A DNA stretch of 6,183 nucleotides. Origin: an uncultured Clostridia bacterium. GTDB taxonomy: Bacteria; Bacillota; Clostridia; Oscillospirales; Ruminococcaceae. The translations under genes were made by a program, and so were the position numbers. The stretch's first letter is position 1. Each line of letters opens with the position of its first letter. The DNA lies in contig CANCXY010000199.1 in the NCBI GenBank assembly GCA_947381875.1, forward strand, positions 1 through 6,183, written 5' to 3'. Below the pieces are notes generated by a model. The model made no database searches. It saw only the letters and a program-made list of their open reading frames with translations, and was not told the DNA's origin. Below, one piece after another: positions 1-3,590 of this stretch.

Positions 1-14
1 GGTCGGTTTTTGTA

Positions 15-1049
15 TCAGGACTTGCGTTTGCCTGATGTGTCCTCAAGGCTGTTGATGGCTTTGACCTTTTCATCGACAGAAATATATGTGTAGCGCAAGG
101 TCGTATTGTAGGACGTATGCCCCATAATCTCCTTGATGATAGCGGGGGCGACGCCCTTTTCAGCCAGCGCGGTCGCCGTGGTGTGGCGGCAGCAGTAGGC
201 ATCGAGAGGCCGGATCCCCGTGCGGTCGACCAGGTTCGCCCACTGGGTGTAAAATTCCTCAATGCGCATGTCGATCACGCCGCCTTTTTGCGACCGGGCA
301 ATCTGCTCACGGATCACCGGGATGACGCAATCTGCGAGGGGGATTACCCTGTCCGTGCCCGCTTCTGTCTTGATGCCGCCAATCATGTACTTTTTATCAA
401 GGAAGATATTCCCTGCCCGCAGCGCGAACAGCTCGCCTGTGCGCATGCTCGTATAGATCATCGCAAGCGCATACCCGGCGAAAAAATTCCCTCTCTCATA
501 GTCGCGCCAGATAAGGGCGATCTCATCCGATGTAAAGGCGTCGCGGCGCGATTTGGGCGTCTGCGGCAGCTCGATAAATTTTGCAAGGTTCTTGTTCTGT
601 GTCAGCAGCTCCTCGCGCTGAGCGATACCATATAAATGCGACAGCAGTGTTTTTATGTCGCGTTTGGGGTAGTAAGCGCCCGGCGTCTCGTCCGTGAGCG
701 CCTGAAGCTCTATATATGTTAGCTCGCGGATGTCGCGGTGCCACAGCTTTTCCATGCGCTTCCATGCGGTGGCGTAGTGCGAGCGTTTATCCTGCGACAT
801 ACCCTCATATTTCTTTGTGGCTTTCCACAGCTCATGCAGGTCGGAGAGGATAGGGGAGGCTGTTTTCCGGCTATCCTCTCCATTGCGGAGCGTTGGCAGG
901 TAGTCCAGCGCGTCGCGTTTGCGCAGGAAGCCGTCTTTCGTGCGGCGGATGTTGGCCCCGCGCGCGTAGATGCGCACCTCGGCGCGCCACTTCTTGTTGG
1001 GGAGCTGGTATACCGTGCCGGAACCGTTCCCGCGTTGCTTGGGTTTCAT
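15..1049 (-). CDS. int: Tyrosine recombinase (phage integrase), 344 aa
   Basis: Site-specific recombinase that would integrate and excise the element by DNA breakage through a covalent phosphotyrosine. The ATG at 1049 is chosen because AAAGGTGG lies 9 bases upstream; the frame is open further upstream but without a ribosome site. Residues about 8-55 look like the arm-type/AP2-like DNA-binding domain (GSGTVYQ...KKWRAEV), about 65-160 a SAM-like core-binding domain, and 170-330 the catalytic domain. Visible catalytic residues are Arg203 (SMRTGEL), Lys227 (GGIKTEAG), Arg288 (CCRHTTAT), His311 (MGHTS) and nucleophile Tyr320 (LRYTYI). The His of the usual HxxR box is Tyr285 (YCCR); substitutions at this position are known in the family. 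Length is slightly short of the usual 360-400 aa but no domain is missing. It ends 14 bases from the window edge, so it probably lies near an attachment site. Confidence 0.95.
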   Translation of the reverse strand: MKPKQRGNGSGTVYQLPNKKWRAEVRIYARGANIRRTKDGFLRKRDALDYLPTLRNGEDSRKTASPILSDLHELWKATKKYEGMSQDKRSHYATAWKRMEKLWHRDIRELTYIELQALTDETPGAYYPKRDIKTLLSHLYGIAQREELLTQNKNLAKFIELPQTPKSRRDAFTSDEIALIWRDYERGNFFAGYALAMIYTSMRTGELFALRAGNIFLDKKYMIGGIKTEAGTDRVIPLADCVIPVIREQIARSQKGGVIDMRIEEFYTQWANLVDRTGIRPLDAYCCRHTTATALAEKGVAPAIIKEIMGHTSYNTTLRYTYISVDEKVKAINSLEDTSGKRKS

Positions 1050-1076
1050 TTCCTGTGACCACCTTTCAGGTATGAT

Positions 1077-1105
1077 TTGACAAACCCGCCCGAATGTGGT
1101 ATCAT
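1077..1105 (+). promoter_or_regulatory. Strong promoter, divergent from the integrase
   Basis: TTGACA at 1077-1082, a 17-base spacer, and TATCAT at 1100-1105 make a near-consensus sigma-A promoter firing rightward from a start near 1112. No gene follows in this direction before an intrinsic terminator at 1157-1192, so its product would be a short RNA. The promoter sits in the integrase leader and could also interfere with integrase expression. Confidence 0.7.
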
Positions 1106-1111
1106 CACAAG

Positions 1112-1192
1112 TGGTTAGCCGTGCGATGACCCCGAAAGGGCGAGCAGGTTCTTTTGCCGCCCCTGGTGCTGGTAACACCGGGGGCGGTTTTT
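1112..1192 (+). ncRNA. Candidate small RNA of about 80 nt upstream of the integrase
   Basis: The interval is bounded by a near-consensus promoter (1077-1105) and a strong rho-independent terminator (1157-1192). It has no convincing reading frame with a ribosome site. Inside are a short hairpin CCC-GAAA-GGG (1131-1140) and a linker running into the terminator stem. If integrase transcription starts farther right, this RNA is antisense to the integrase leader. The segment 1154-1165 (TTGCCGCCCCTG) recurs at 1506-1517, so the RNA is perfectly complementary over 12 nt to the leader of the 44-aa gene on the minus strand. The function is inferred only; it could instead be a leader whose downstream gene was lost. 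Confidence 0.5.
1157..1192 (+). terminator. Rho-independent terminator
   Basis: Arms 1157-1168 and 1176-1187 form a 12-bp stem with a single T-G wobble around a 7-base loop, followed by five T (1188-1192) and more T-rich sequence. No T-run lies on the minus strand after the hairpin, so it acts rightward only. Confidence 0.85.
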
Positions 1193-1200
1193 GTTGTTCA

Positions 1201-1233
1201 GTTTCAACTCACACTCCCCATAAGGGGAACGAC
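1201..1233 (-). repeat. Solitary CRISPR repeat-like element, type I-C form (copy 1)
   Basis: Read on the minus strand, this 33-base unit starts GTCGTTCCCC, has a 4-base loop TTAT, continues GGGGAGTGTG and ends AGTTGAAAC. That matches the type I-C repeat layout (GTCG, C-rich arm, loop, GGGGAGCGTG, then the ATTGAAAC handle) in length, hairpin position and 3' handle. The stem is 7 bp with wobbles. No second copy lies at the expected distance of about 65-70 bases on either side, so this is not an array. It lies between the 44-aa gene and the integrase, in the same direction as both. A related sequence lies at 2409-2440. Coincidental resemblance of a GC hairpin cannot be excluded. Confidence 0.6.
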
Positions 1234-1345
1234 ATCACGGAAAATGGCTCCCACCGCACACGCCCAGTACACAGAGTGGAGATACGGGAAAGACAACCGG
1301 GGTAAGGCTCCCGGCTGCCTTTGCGGTGATTGGCACTTTTCCCTT

Positions 1346-1480
1346 TTACGCTTTCACTTTGCTTTCCCGCACGATTTGGGCGGCTTCTTCAGCAGCCTTA
1401 GCATCTTTGACGCTTAACTCAATCAGCTTCGCAATGTTCTCCAGATACTGGTTCAGTTCCGCACTTGACATTTCGTTCAT
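1346..1480 (-). CDS. Small helical protein, 44 aa (module A)
   Basis: ATG at 1480 is preceded by AAAGGAAG and GAGGAA. A second in-frame ATG at 1471 lacks a site as good. The product starts MNEMSSAELNQYL and is Ala/Glu/Lys-rich (KDAKAAEEAAQIVRES), so it is probably almost all helix, without a membrane segment, Cys or signal peptide. It has its own promoter at 1530-1558 and a leader hairpin at 1500-1516. It is divergent from the RHH gene at 1655. The 51-aa protein encoded at 2135-2290 has the same size class, the same MNxM start and a similar helical layout, so the two are probably paralogues. The family is not recognised and no function is assigned. A weak hairpin (CCGGG/CCCGG) near 1300-1317 may end the transcript, otherwise it runs toward the integrase. 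Confidence 0.7.
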   Translation of the reverse strand: MNEMSSAELNQYLENIAKLIELSVKDAKAAEEAAQIVRESKVKA

Positions 1481-1496
1481 TTCCTCGCTTCCTTTC

Positions 1497-1523
1497 GTAA
1501 GGGGCTTGCCGCCCCTGCCTTAC
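1497..1523 (-). promoter_or_regulatory. Leader hairpin of the 44-aa gene
   Basis: Arms 1500-1505 and 1511-1516 pair over 6 bp around the loop GGCAA (minus-strand sense), and GTAA/TTAC (1520-1523 and 1497-1500) can extend the stem across a bulge. It starts at about the predicted transcript 5' end and stops just before the ribosome site. The 51-aa gene has a hairpin with a nearly identical GGCAAG loop in the same place, which suggests a shared stability or control element. The minus-strand sequence at 1506-1517 is perfectly complementary to the candidate small RNA at 1112-1192. Confidence 0.55.
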
Positions 1524-1529
1524 AAATAT

Positions 1530-1558
1530 ATTATATATTATGTGTACGCATATTTCAA
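1530..1558 (-). promoter_or_regulatory. Promoter of the 44-aa gene
   Basis: On the minus strand TTGAAA (1558-1553), a 17-base spacer and a perfect TATAAT (1535-1530) form a near-consensus promoter. The near-palindrome at 1540-1551 lies inside the spacer, so a protein bound there would block the polymerase. Confidence 0.8.
1540..1551. promoter_or_regulatory. Operator candidate, left copy (ATGTGTACGCAT)
   Basis: A 12-base near-palindrome with one mismatched pair, inside the spacer of the leftward promoter. It differs at one base from the perfect palindrome at 1605-1616, 65 bases away, which sits on the opposing promoter. The likely binder, by inference, is the RHH protein encoded at 1655-1840. 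Confidence 0.6.
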
Positions 1559-1604
1559 GCTGGGATATTGCACAAACTTTTTGTACATTTTTTGTATAGA
1601 ATTT

Positions 1605-1616
1605 ATGTGTACACAT
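1605..1616. promoter_or_regulatory. Operator candidate, right copy (ATGTGTACACAT)
   Basis: A perfect 12-base palindrome covering the -35 element of the rightward promoter. Together with the copy at 1540-1551 it places one site on each of two divergent promoters, about six helical turns apart, the usual arrangement for co-regulation of both genes by one small repressor. Confidence 0.65.
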
Positions 1617-1636
1617 TCCTGCGGCTGTGGTATACT
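1608..1636 (+). promoter_or_regulatory. Promoter of the first RHH gene
   Basis: TGTACA (1608-1613), a 17-base spacer and TATACT (1631-1636) upstream of the RHH gene. The -35 is only 4/6 to consensus and is buried in the palindrome at 1605-1616, consistent with autorepression. Confidence 0.65.
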
Positions 1637-1654
1637 CTCTATGGAGGTGTTGTC

Positions 1655-1840
1655 ATGGCTTACAATGAGAAATCCTATCAGGCATCCCGCAAATACAAGG
1701 AGACAAATATTAAGCGCGTACCCTTAGACATGCAGATTACAGAGTATAATGCCCTGAAAGCTGCCGCCGATGCCGCCGGGGAAAAAATAAACCAGTACAT
1801 CAAAGCGGCGATTCGGCAGCGCATGGAAAAAGACGAATAG
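1655..1840 (+). CDS. Ribbon-helix-helix (Arc/MetJ-type) DNA-binding protein, 61 aa (module A)
   Basis: Small RHH transcription factor, expected to act as a dimer that puts a two-strand beta ribbon into the DNA major groove. The start ATG at 1655 follows GGAGGTG by 5 bases. An N-terminal basic stretch (KSYQASRKYKETN, about residues 6-18) leads into the ribbon NIKRVPLDMQI (about 18-28), then two helices, EYNALKAAADAAG and EKINQYIKAAIRQRM. This is the usual RHH layout and length. It is divergent from the 44-aa gene and carries a palindromic operator candidate on its own promoter, so autoregulation is likely. A strong terminator follows at 1850-1871. It could be an antitoxin-like regulator of the 44-aa partner, but no toxin family is recognised. 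Confidence 0.85.
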   Translation: MAYNEKSYQASRKYKETNIKRVPLDMQITEYNALKAAADAAGEKINQYIKAAIRQRMEKDE

Positions 1841-1849
1841 TGTATACTT

Positions 1850-1871
1850 CCCCGCTTCGGCGGGGGTTTTT
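1850..1871 (+). terminator. Rho-independent terminator after the first RHH gene
   Basis: A 6-bp stem CCCCGC/GCGGGG (1850-1855, 1860-1865) around the stable TTCG loop, followed by G and five T, then further T-rich sequence. It lies 9 bases after the stop codon and ends the rightward transcript before the convergent RHH gene. Confidence 0.9.
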
Positions 1872-1884
1872 GTTTTGTTCTCCC

Positions 1885-2079
1885 TCAAATCAATCTCTGT
1901 TCCAGTGCGTCCATCGCGCGGGCCAGTAGTTCTGACATGCTGATACCCTCGCTCTCTTTGTATTCCCGTATCCGTTCGGCCAAATCTGGCTTCAGCTGGA
2001 CAGTGAGAGATTTATATGCCTTTTGATTATACCGTCGCTTTACAGTGGAGCTGGTATGCGTTTTTCGCCTTTCTTCCAT
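1885..2079 (-). CDS. Ribbon-helix-helix DNA-binding protein, 64 aa (module B)
   Basis: A second RHH factor, convergent with the first. The ATG at 2079 is preceded by AAAGGG at about 11 bases; the frame is open upstream without a better site. A basic, probably disordered N-terminus (MEERRKTHTSSTVKRRYNQKA) is followed by the ribbon YKSLTVQLKP (about 23-32), helix 1 DLAERIREYKESEG and helix 2 SMSELLARAMDALEQRL. The S-x-S-E-L-L turn between helices is typical of Arc/CopG-like proteins. It lies 55 bases downstream of the 51-aa gene and probably in its operon, with a hairpin between them. The palindrome at 2346-2363 is the likely autoregulatory target, by inference. Confidence 0.85.
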   Translation of the reverse strand: MEERRKTHTSSTVKRRYNQKAYKSLTVQLKPDLAERIREYKESEGISMSELLARAMDALEQRLI

Positions 2080-2104
2080 GAATACACATTCCCTTTCGCA
2101 AAGG

Positions 2105-2129
2105 AGGGGCGGCGGCAAGTGCCGCCCCT
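2105..2129 (-). promoter_or_regulatory. Strong intercistronic hairpin between the 51-aa and RHH genes
   Basis: Perfect 9-bp GC-rich arms (2105-2113 and 2121-2129) around a 7-base loop, between the stop of the 51-aa gene and the start of the second RHH gene. Neither strand has a proper T-run after it, so it is more likely an attenuator, processing site or mRNA stabiliser than a full terminator. The minus-strand arm shares AGGGGCGGCA with the leader of the 44-aa gene. Confidence 0.5.
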
Positions 2130-2134
2130 TACTT

Positions 2135-2290
2135 TTACTTGTCTTTTTCAGCTTCTTCTTTTAGTCCTGCGCTATGCTTGCGGATTTCGTCGTTCATTTT
2201 CCGTACTTCTTCCATATCGCTGCATTTGTCGGTTGCTGTAGTGATGAGCCATGCGATGAATTGCATTTGTTTGTCTGTCATAACATTCAT
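2135..2290 (-). CDS. Small helical protein, 51 aa (module B)
   Basis: ATG at 2290 with GGAGGAAAGG directly upstream; an in-frame ATG follows at codon 4. The product begins MNVMTDKQMQFIAWL and is highly charged toward the C-terminus (EVRKMNDEIRKHS, KEEAEKDK). It is predicted to be two helices, the first with hydrophobic positions (FIAWLITTA), with no signal peptide. It resembles the 44-aa product in start (MNxM), length and layout. It has its own promoter with a palindrome in the spacer, a leader hairpin, and an RHH gene downstream. Small proteins of this type are common in Clostridia prophages, but no function is known to me. Confidence 0.75.
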   Translation of the reverse strand: MNVMTDKQMQFIAWLITTATDKCSDMEEVRKMNDEIRKHSAGLKEEAEKDK

Positions 2291-2307
2291 AACCTTTCCT
2301 CCAAGTA

Positions 2308-2328
2308 TCAAGGGCTTGCCTCCCTTGA
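2308..2328 (-). promoter_or_regulatory. Leader hairpin of the 51-aa gene
   Basis: A perfect 7-bp stem (2308-2314 with 2322-2328) whose minus-strand loop reads AGGCAAG. It sits between the promoter and the ribosome site, as does the hairpin of the 44-aa gene, and shares the GGCAAG-CCC loop and arm. It probably forms near the transcript 5' end. Confidence 0.55.
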
Positions 2329-2338
2329 CCGTATTTAT

Positions 2339-2367
2339 AATATATCATACTCTATGGAGTATGTCAA
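2339..2367 (-). promoter_or_regulatory. Promoter and palindromic operator of the 51-aa/RHH operon
   Basis: On the minus strand a perfect TTGACA (2367-2362), a 17-base spacer and TATATT (2344-2339). The spacer holds the inverted repeat CATACTC-N4-GAGTATG (2346-2363), with two 7-bp arms, exactly where a repressor would block the polymerase. It is unlike both the operators of module A and those of the immunity switch, so it should have its own binder, most simply the RHH protein of this operon. MerR-type activation is less likely because the spacer has normal length. Confidence 0.8.
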
Positions 2368-2382
2368 GCGTTTTTACTGATT

Positions 2383-2395
2383 TATTTTGCCATAC
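2383..2395. repeat. Left flanking direct repeat of CRISPR repeat-like copy 2
   Basis: TATTTTGCCATAC at 2383-2395 recurs as TATTTCCTGCCATAC at 2441-2455, identical apart from a 2-base insertion. The pair brackets the 45 bases that hold the repeat-like element at 2409-2440. It may be paired protein sites or the footprint of an insertion. Confidence 0.5.
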
Positions 2396-2408
2396 GTTGC
2401 ACACATTT

Positions 2409-2440
2409 CTTTCAGCCCACGCTCCCGTGAAAGGAACAGC
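2409..2440 (-). repeat. Solitary CRISPR repeat-like element, type I-C form (copy 2)
   Basis: On the minus strand the element runs GCTGTTCC, loop, CGGGAGCGTG, then GGCTGAAAG, close to the common type I-C 3' half (CGGGAGCGTGGATTGAAA). The 5' arm pairs with it over 5 bp including a G-U wobble. Aligned to copy 1 (1201-1233) it matches at 22 of 33 positions with one gap, and the matching blocks are TTTCA, CAC, CTCCC and GGAAC-like on the plus strand. It lies 22 bases after the repressor stop codon, on the same strand, with no terminator seen between, so it would be carried in the 3' end of the repressor transcript. No neighbouring copies form an array. Confidence 0.5.
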
Positions 2441-2455
2441 TATTTCCTGCCATAC
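2441..2455. repeat. Right flanking direct repeat of CRISPR repeat-like copy 2
   Basis: TATTTCCTGCCATAC, the partner of 2383-2395, starting immediately after the repeat-like element and ending 7 bases before the repressor stop codon. Confidence 0.5.
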
Positions 2456-2462
2456 CACGGTG

Positions 2463-2984
2463 CTAACCCGCGGCGGACACGTTCGCAGACGAGGCTTGTG
2501 ACGCCTTGTCTTGCTCCAAGAGAAATTGTTCCCTTGCCATAGAAGCAACGCGGTCCGCCTGATGTTCTATGTCAGAATCTGCATCTGTACTATCATTTTG
2601 CAGCATATACTGATTTTCATGAGATTCTTCGGTTTGCTGACGGATTTGATTGCGTTGTGTCCTCAAACTGGTACAACGTACATGCTCCTTGTCAAGTACC
2701 GTCTCCACTACATCTTTTCCGTGCTCATCAAGAACACGGTATTTTTTTATAATTTGATGTTCCTTTGGATCTAAGCTCTCATGCGGCACGCCGTCGTTAA
2801 AATACTCTAAACTTATTCCGAGGCCATGAGACAGTTTTGCAGCGACCTCAAGAGCAACCGTTTTTGACTTTCTCTTGACAATGCTTCTGATAGTACTGTC
2901 TGAAAGACCTGAGGCGCGTGCAACATCTGGGATGTTCATTTGCTTCTCATCCATGATAGCCTGTAAAACCTTATAAAATTCCAT
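2463..2984 (-). CDS. Phage repressor, XRE/HTH type, 173 aa
   Basis: Immunity repressor keeping the rightward early promoter off in the lysogen. The ATG at 2984 has AGGAGG 8 bases upstream. Residues about 5-65 are a Cro/C1-type helix-turn-helix: VLQAIMDEKQMNIPDVARASG, then LSDSTIRSIVKRKSKTVALEVAAKLSHGL. The middle (DPKEHQIIKKYRVLDEHGKDVVETVLDKEH, about 72-101) is a conserved helical segment of Firmicutes prophage repressors. The tail is Gln/Ser/Asp-rich, with a final helix (HQADRVASMAREQFLLEQDKA). No LexA-like S24 peptidase with a Ser/Lys dyad is visible, so release is probably not by RecA-stimulated self-cleavage. It is divergent from the Cro-like gene across three operators, and its own promoter lies at 3005-3033 with the first operator on the -35. 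Confidence 0.9.
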   Translation of the reverse strand: MEFYKVLQAIMDEKQMNIPDVARASGLSDSTIRSIVKRKSKTVALEVAAKLSHGLGISLEYFNDGVPHESLDPKEHQIIKKYRVLDEHGKDVVETVLDKEHVRCTSLRTQRNQIRQQTEESHENQYMLQNDSTDADSDIEHQADRVASMAREQFLLEQDKASQASSANVSAAG

Positions 2985-3004
2985 AGAATATGCCTCCTAC
3001 ACTA

Positions 3005-3033
3005 ATAATACCACGAAAAATCACGCAATGCAA
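3005..3033 (-). promoter_or_regulatory. Repressor promoter (PRM-like)
   Basis: On the minus strand TTGCAT (3033-3028), a 17-base spacer and TATTAT (3010-3005), upstream of AGGAGG and the repressor ATG. The first operator (3021-3035) covers the -35, so the repressor or Cro can control it directly. Confidence 0.75.
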
Positions 3034-3035
3034 GA
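3021..3035. promoter_or_regulatory. Immunity operator 1 (degenerate)
   Basis: TCACGCAATGCAAGA: one perfect half-site TCACGC, a 3-base centre, and a degenerate second half (GCAAGA for GCGTGA). It overlaps the repressor promoter. Its weaker match suggests lower affinity than the other two sites. Confidence 0.75.
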
Positions 3036-3058
3036 GAAATTTCAAAATTTCCCTTGAC

Positions 3059-3087
3059 TTTTCACGCGTTGCGTGATAACATATAAT
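3059..3087 (+). promoter_or_regulatory. Rightward early promoter (PR-like)
   Basis: A perfect TATAAT at 3082-3087 with TTTTCA (3059-3064, 4/6) 17 bases upstream; the predicted start is near 3094. Operator 2 covers the -35 and spacer and operator 3 covers the start region, so bound repressor would shut it. A TTGACT at 3054-3059 is too far away (22-base spacer) to be the partner of this -10. Confidence 0.75.
3062..3076. promoter_or_regulatory. Immunity operator 2 (perfect)
   Basis: TCACGCGTTGCGTGA: perfect inverted half-sites TCACGC/GCGTGA around a 3-base centre. Likely the highest-affinity site, placed on the rightward early promoter. Confidence 0.85.
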
Positions 3088-3093
3088 TGTATA

Positions 3094-3108
3094 TCGCGCA
3101 ATGCGTGA
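3094..3108. promoter_or_regulatory. Immunity operator 3
   Basis: TCGCGCAATGCGTGA: one base off the perfect inverted repeat. It starts 32 bases after operator 2 (about three helical turns) and overlaps the early transcription start. The centre-to-centre distance to operator 1 is 73 bases. Confidence 0.85.
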
Positions 3109-3123
3109 AAAGGAGGTGGAAAA

Positions 3124-3342
3124 ATGCGTCAGTCAACAATCGCTTTTGAGAATCTTCGAGCAGAAATGGCAAGAGAAAATGTCAGTGTGAAAGATATGGC
3201 GCTTTGCTGGGGTTGCAATAGAGACACAGCAACGCGCAAACTCGCAAGGAAATCCCCCATCATGCTCGCAGAGGCTTTCAATGCACAACGGAAATTTTTT
3301 CCGGACAAAACAGTGCAGTTCCTTTTTAAGGAGATTGTCTGA
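3124..3342 (+). CDS. Cro-like HTH regulator, 72 aa
   Basis: First gene of the rightward early transcript, expected to bind the same operators as the repressor and turn down repressor synthesis. AAAAGGAGGTGG sits just upstream of the ATG. Residues about 6-42 form a compact helix-turn-helix (FENLRAEMARENVSVKDMA, then LCWGCNRDTATRKLARKSP). The tail (MLAEAFNAQRKFFPDKTVQFLF) matches the C-terminal helix and final strand of short phage Cro/DUF739-like proteins, in which the FFPD...LF ending is usual. The length is normal for the family. Its position opposite the repressor with shared operators is the strongest evidence for the role. Confidence 0.8.
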   Translation: MRQSTIAFENLRAEMARENVSVKDMALCWGCNRDTATRKLARKSPIMLAEAFNAQRKFFPDKTVQFLFKEIV

Positions 3343-3404
3343 TTGCCAACCCCACCCCCACCGGTGGCGTGAAGGGAAGAAAAGAAGGAGGTGACATAGA
3401 GAAC

Positions 3405-3590
3405 ATGGACGATGTGAAAAATGAGCTCCAAAAGCAGGGGGCGCTTCTGGAACTCATTATTGAAATTCTGGCGACTTATTTTGAGAAGGATGGGCTTTCC
3501 TTAATTTCCAGTCAGCAGCTTCACTGCCCATCCGCCGAGCGCAACGAGAAGGTCAGAATGCTTCTTCAGCAGATCAGAGAACTTAGATAG
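3405..3590 (+). CDS. Small early protein of unknown function, 61 aa
   Basis: The ATG at 3405 follows an excellent AAGGAGGTGA site by about 10 bases; an upstream in-frame ATG at 3369 lacks one. The product is mostly helical with a hydrophobic first helix (ALLELIIEILATYF, about 11-24) and a charged second helix (ERNEKVRMLLQQIRELR). The first helix is amphipathic rather than a clear membrane span. It belongs to the rightward early operon after Cro. Its last 90 bases overlap the 3' end of the leftward gene 3501-4094 on the other strand, so one stretch codes in both directions. The family is not recognised. The alternative is a chance frame, but the ribosome site argues for a real gene. Confidence 0.65.
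   Translation: MDDVKNELQKQGALLELIIEILATYFEKDGLSLISSQQLHCPSAERNEKVRMLLQQIRELR

Noticed and set aside
1..14. Attachment site beyond the integrase stop
   Set aside because: Only 14 bases are available and no repeat partner exists in the window, so an att site cannot be shown.
1096..1417. Rightward reading frames after the candidate small RNA
   Set aside because: They cross the terminator and the CRISPR repeat-like element, have no ribosome sites, and lie opposite the 44-aa gene in part. The composition is not protein-like.
1201..2440. A true CRISPR array
   Set aside because: The two repeat-like units are 1.2 kb apart with genes between them, and no further copies occur at repeat-spacer spacing. 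No cas genes are present.
2023..2501. Rightward frames opposite the 51-aa gene and leader region
   Set aside because: They are shadows of leftward genes and non-coding sequence, lack ribosome sites, and have hydrophobic runs caused by the T-rich complement.
3054..3087. TTGACT as the -35 of the rightward early promoter
   Set aside because: It is 22 bases from TATAAT, too long for sigma-A. TTTTCA at 3059-3064 has the correct 17-base spacing.
3358..3367. Palindrome CCACCGGTGG after the Cro-like gene
   Set aside because: There is no T-run for a terminator, no second copy, and it does not overlap a promoter. It may be chance in a C/G-rich stretch.
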